In this document: positions 40,301 to 41,754 of the stretch, piece by piece | Numbering within the stretch: position 1 is the first letter of the stretch | How the letters are laid out: each line of letters opens with the position of its first letter | Assembly (NCBI GenBank): GCA_945875335.1 | Contig: CAMCKD010000007.1 | Coordinates: forward strand, 1-41,754 | Direction of reading: 5' to 3' | Source of the DNA: an uncultured Clostridia bacterium | GTDB taxonomy: Bacteria > Bacillota > Clostridia > Oscillospirales > Oscillospiraceae | Length of the DNA stretch: 41,754 nt | The notes under the pieces: generated by a model | What the model was told of the DNA's origin: nothing | The model's database searches: none | Seen by the model: the letters and a program-made list of their open reading frames with translations, nothing else | Translations under genes and position numbers: made by a program

Positions 40301-41647
40301 CTATTTCTCTGTGGGCATGGTGCGCAGGACGTGGAGCTGGATGGGGACGGCGCAGAGGAAGGTAATGGCATCGGCCACGGGCTGGGTCAGCTGGATGCCG
40401 GTGAAGCCCAGCCAGGCATTCAGCACCCACACCAGGGGGATGAAGAGCAGGCCCTGCCGGGCAATGGACAGGAAGGTGGCAGGGACGGTTTTGCCCATAG
40501 ACTGCTGCATCATATTACTCATGACCACCCAGCCATGGAGACAGAAGGTCAGGCACTGATACCGCAGAGCCGCCGCACCATAGGCCGCCACCTGGGCATC
40601 GTCCCGGAACAGCCGAATGAGATTGGGTGCAAAGGCATAGCCCAGGGCAGCAATCACCACCAGCGCAATGGTGGACACCTTGATGCAGAACCAGAAGCCC
40701 CGGCGCACCCGGGAATAGAGCCCCGCCCCGTAATTAAAGCCGCAGACCGGCTGGAAGCCCTGGCCAAAGCCCAGCATGGCGGAGGCGCCGAACATGGTGA
40801 TGCGCTGCACCACGCCCATTGCCGCAATGGCGGCGTCTCCGTAGGCCATGGCGGCGTTGTTCAGGCAGATGGTTGCCACGGAGGCCAGACTCTGCCGGGC
40901 CAGAGAGGGAATGCCGCCCTTGAAAATCCACAGATAGTAATGGCCGCTGAACCGGAAATTCCGAAGCTTCAGCCGGATATTGCCCCCCTTCCGGGTGCCG
41001 AGGAGCAGCAGGCAGAAGCTGAGCAGCTGGCTCAGGATGGTGGCCCAGCCCGCACCGGCCACCCCCAGCTTGCAGCCGAAAATCAGAATGGGGTCCAGCA
41101 CGATGTTCACCAGGGCCCCGGTGACGATGCCCACCATGGCATAGCTGGCACTGCCCTGGAATCTGAGCTGATTATTCAGCACGAAGGAGGCGCACATCCA
41201 GGGAGCGCCCAGCAGAATCACCTGCAAATAGGCCTCGGTATAGGGCATGATCGTCTCCGTGGAGCCCAGGAACAGCGCCAGGGGTTTCAGGAAAATCTGA
41301 CCCAGAATACAAATCAGCAGGCCCGTTGCCAAAGCGGAGAAGAAGCCGGTGGATGCCATCTGGGAGGCCTCGTCATAGTGCTTTTTGCCCAGCTCCCGGG
41401 AGATGTAATTGCCGCTGCCCTGTCCGAAGAAAAAGCCCACGGCCTGAATCACCGCCATCACGGAGAACACCACGCCCACCGCGCCGGTGGCGGCATTGCT
41501 TTTCAGCATGCCGACGAAATAGGTGTCCGCCATGTTGTAAAAGGCCGTCACCAGCATGCTCACGATGCAGGGCACCGCCAAACGGCAGATCAGCTTTTCC
41601 ACCGGGGGTGTGGTCATTTTGATATATTTTTCTTCCTGTGCGTCCAT
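40301..41647 (-). CDS. MATE-family efflux transporter
   Basis: The protein has 448 residues from the ATG at 41647, with AGAGG six bases upstream. An in-frame ATG at 41671 is possible. About twelve membrane helices occur, with MATE signatures in both halves: LAVPCIVSMLVTAFYNMADTYFVG at the start, GSGNYISRELGKK and GVAGAGWATILSQ. Such carriers export cationic drugs or metabolites with sodium or protons. The substrate is unknown. It is flanked on both sides by MITE-like repeats (copies 5 and 6). Confidence 0.93.
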   Translation of the reverse strand: MDAQEEKYIKMTTPPVEKLICRLAVPCIVSMLVTAFYNMADTYFVGMLKSNAATGAVGVVFSVMAVIQAVGFFFGQGSGNYISRELGKKHYDEASQMASTGFFSALATGLLICILGQIFLKPLALFLGSTETIMPYTEAYLQVILLGAPWMCASFVLNNQLRFQGSASYAMVGIVTGALVNIVLDPILIFGCKLGVAGAGWATILSQLLSFCLLLLGTRKGGNIRLKLRNFRFSGHYYLWIFKGGIPSLARQSLASVATICLNNAAMAYGDAAIAAMGVVQRITMFGASAMLGFGQGFQPVCGFNYGAGLYSRVRRGFWFCIKVSTIALVVIAALGYAFAPNLIRLFRDDAQVAAYGAAALRYQCLTFCLHGWVVMSNMMQQSMGKTVPATFLSIARQGLLFIPLVWVLNAWLGFTGIQLTQPVADAITFLCAVPIQLHVLRTMPTEK

Positions 41648-41685
41648 ATGCATCCTCTTTTTCTTTCTCATTCGCTTCTGTCAGC

Positions 41686-41754
41686 AAATTGTTGTTTGCT
41701 GCACCCTTGCCCTCCCCTCTGGGGAGGGTGGCCGAGCGCCAGCGAGGTCGGGAG
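41686..41754. repeat. MITE-like repeat, copy 6, cut by the window end
   Basis: AAATTGTTGTTT at 41686-41697, then GCACCCTTGCCCTCCCC, the CTCTGGGGAGGG hairpin and the GCCGAGCGCCAGCGAGG block in the same orientation as copy 2. The rest lies outside the window. Confidence 0.85.

Overview
The window looks like chromosome of an anaerobic gut-type Firmicute, most likely a Clostridia/Oscillospiraceae member. This is inferred from the gene content (feoA-feoB plus a FeoB-associated Cys-rich peptide, a CooT-type nickel protein, SLH repeats, a LacI-sensor diguanylate cyclase), strong AGGAGG-type ribosome binding sites and TTGACA-17-TATAAT promoters. There is no rRNA or tRNA gene to fix the taxon. From about 17.4 kb to the right end the DNA is GC-rich core genome. 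From about 1.8 to 17.3 kb it is visibly more AT-rich and accessory.

Layout: (1) 1-3.1 kb holds two membrane-anchored proteins, a small Cys4 protein and a secreted esterase-like hydrolase. (2) 3.2-17.4 kb is an island bounded by two ~0.7 kb direct repeats (3235-3940 and 16668-17362). Inside are small hypothetical genes, a second copy of the Cys4 protein gene, a uracil-DNA-glycosylase-like gene, a serine resolvase, an AT-rich gene-free stretch, three secreted or lipoprotein-type genes, a broken YodL-type gene, and a Tn7-like tnsA-tnsB-tnsC block whose tnsC runs into the YodL fragment. (3) 17.4-22.6 kb is a purC-purA-purB-guaA purine operon on the minus strand with a clear promoter. (4) 22.6-29.2 kb holds a PD-(D/E)XK-like protein, a LacI-sensor/GGDEF protein, a divergent metal locus (InrS/CsoR-like repressor against a His-rich protein and CooT), a small-multidrug-export-type protein, a HIT hydrolase and an SLH surface protein. 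(5) 29.5-33.6 kb holds feoA-feoB-Cys-rich peptide, a half-size EamA protein and a DUF4349 lipoprotein. (6) 33.9-37.8 kb is a nucleoside-salvage run tdk-deoC-deoD-deoB-cdd. (7) 37.9-41.7 kb holds two G3E/CobW GTPases, one with a very long His/Asp/Cys-rich segment, and a MATE exporter.

Three repeat families stand out. The first is the 0.7 kb direct repeat, which carries an intrinsic terminator and four regularly spaced (44-45 nt) hairpins that share an apical CUUCG on the minus strand while the neighbouring pairs change together. The second is a MITE-like family of roughly 150-195 bp with AAATTGTTGTTT/AAACAACAATTT termini (six copies, one cut by each window edge). The third is a single hairpin element at 33.6 kb.

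Functionally the core part links purine synthesis (purC/A/B, guaA) with nucleoside salvage (deo/tdk/cdd) and with metal handling (nickel, iron, probably zinc). The best candidates for something new are the CUUCG hairpin repeat, the Tn7-like block whose TnsA-like protein seems to lack standard catalytic residues, and the duplicated 64-residue Cys4 protein.
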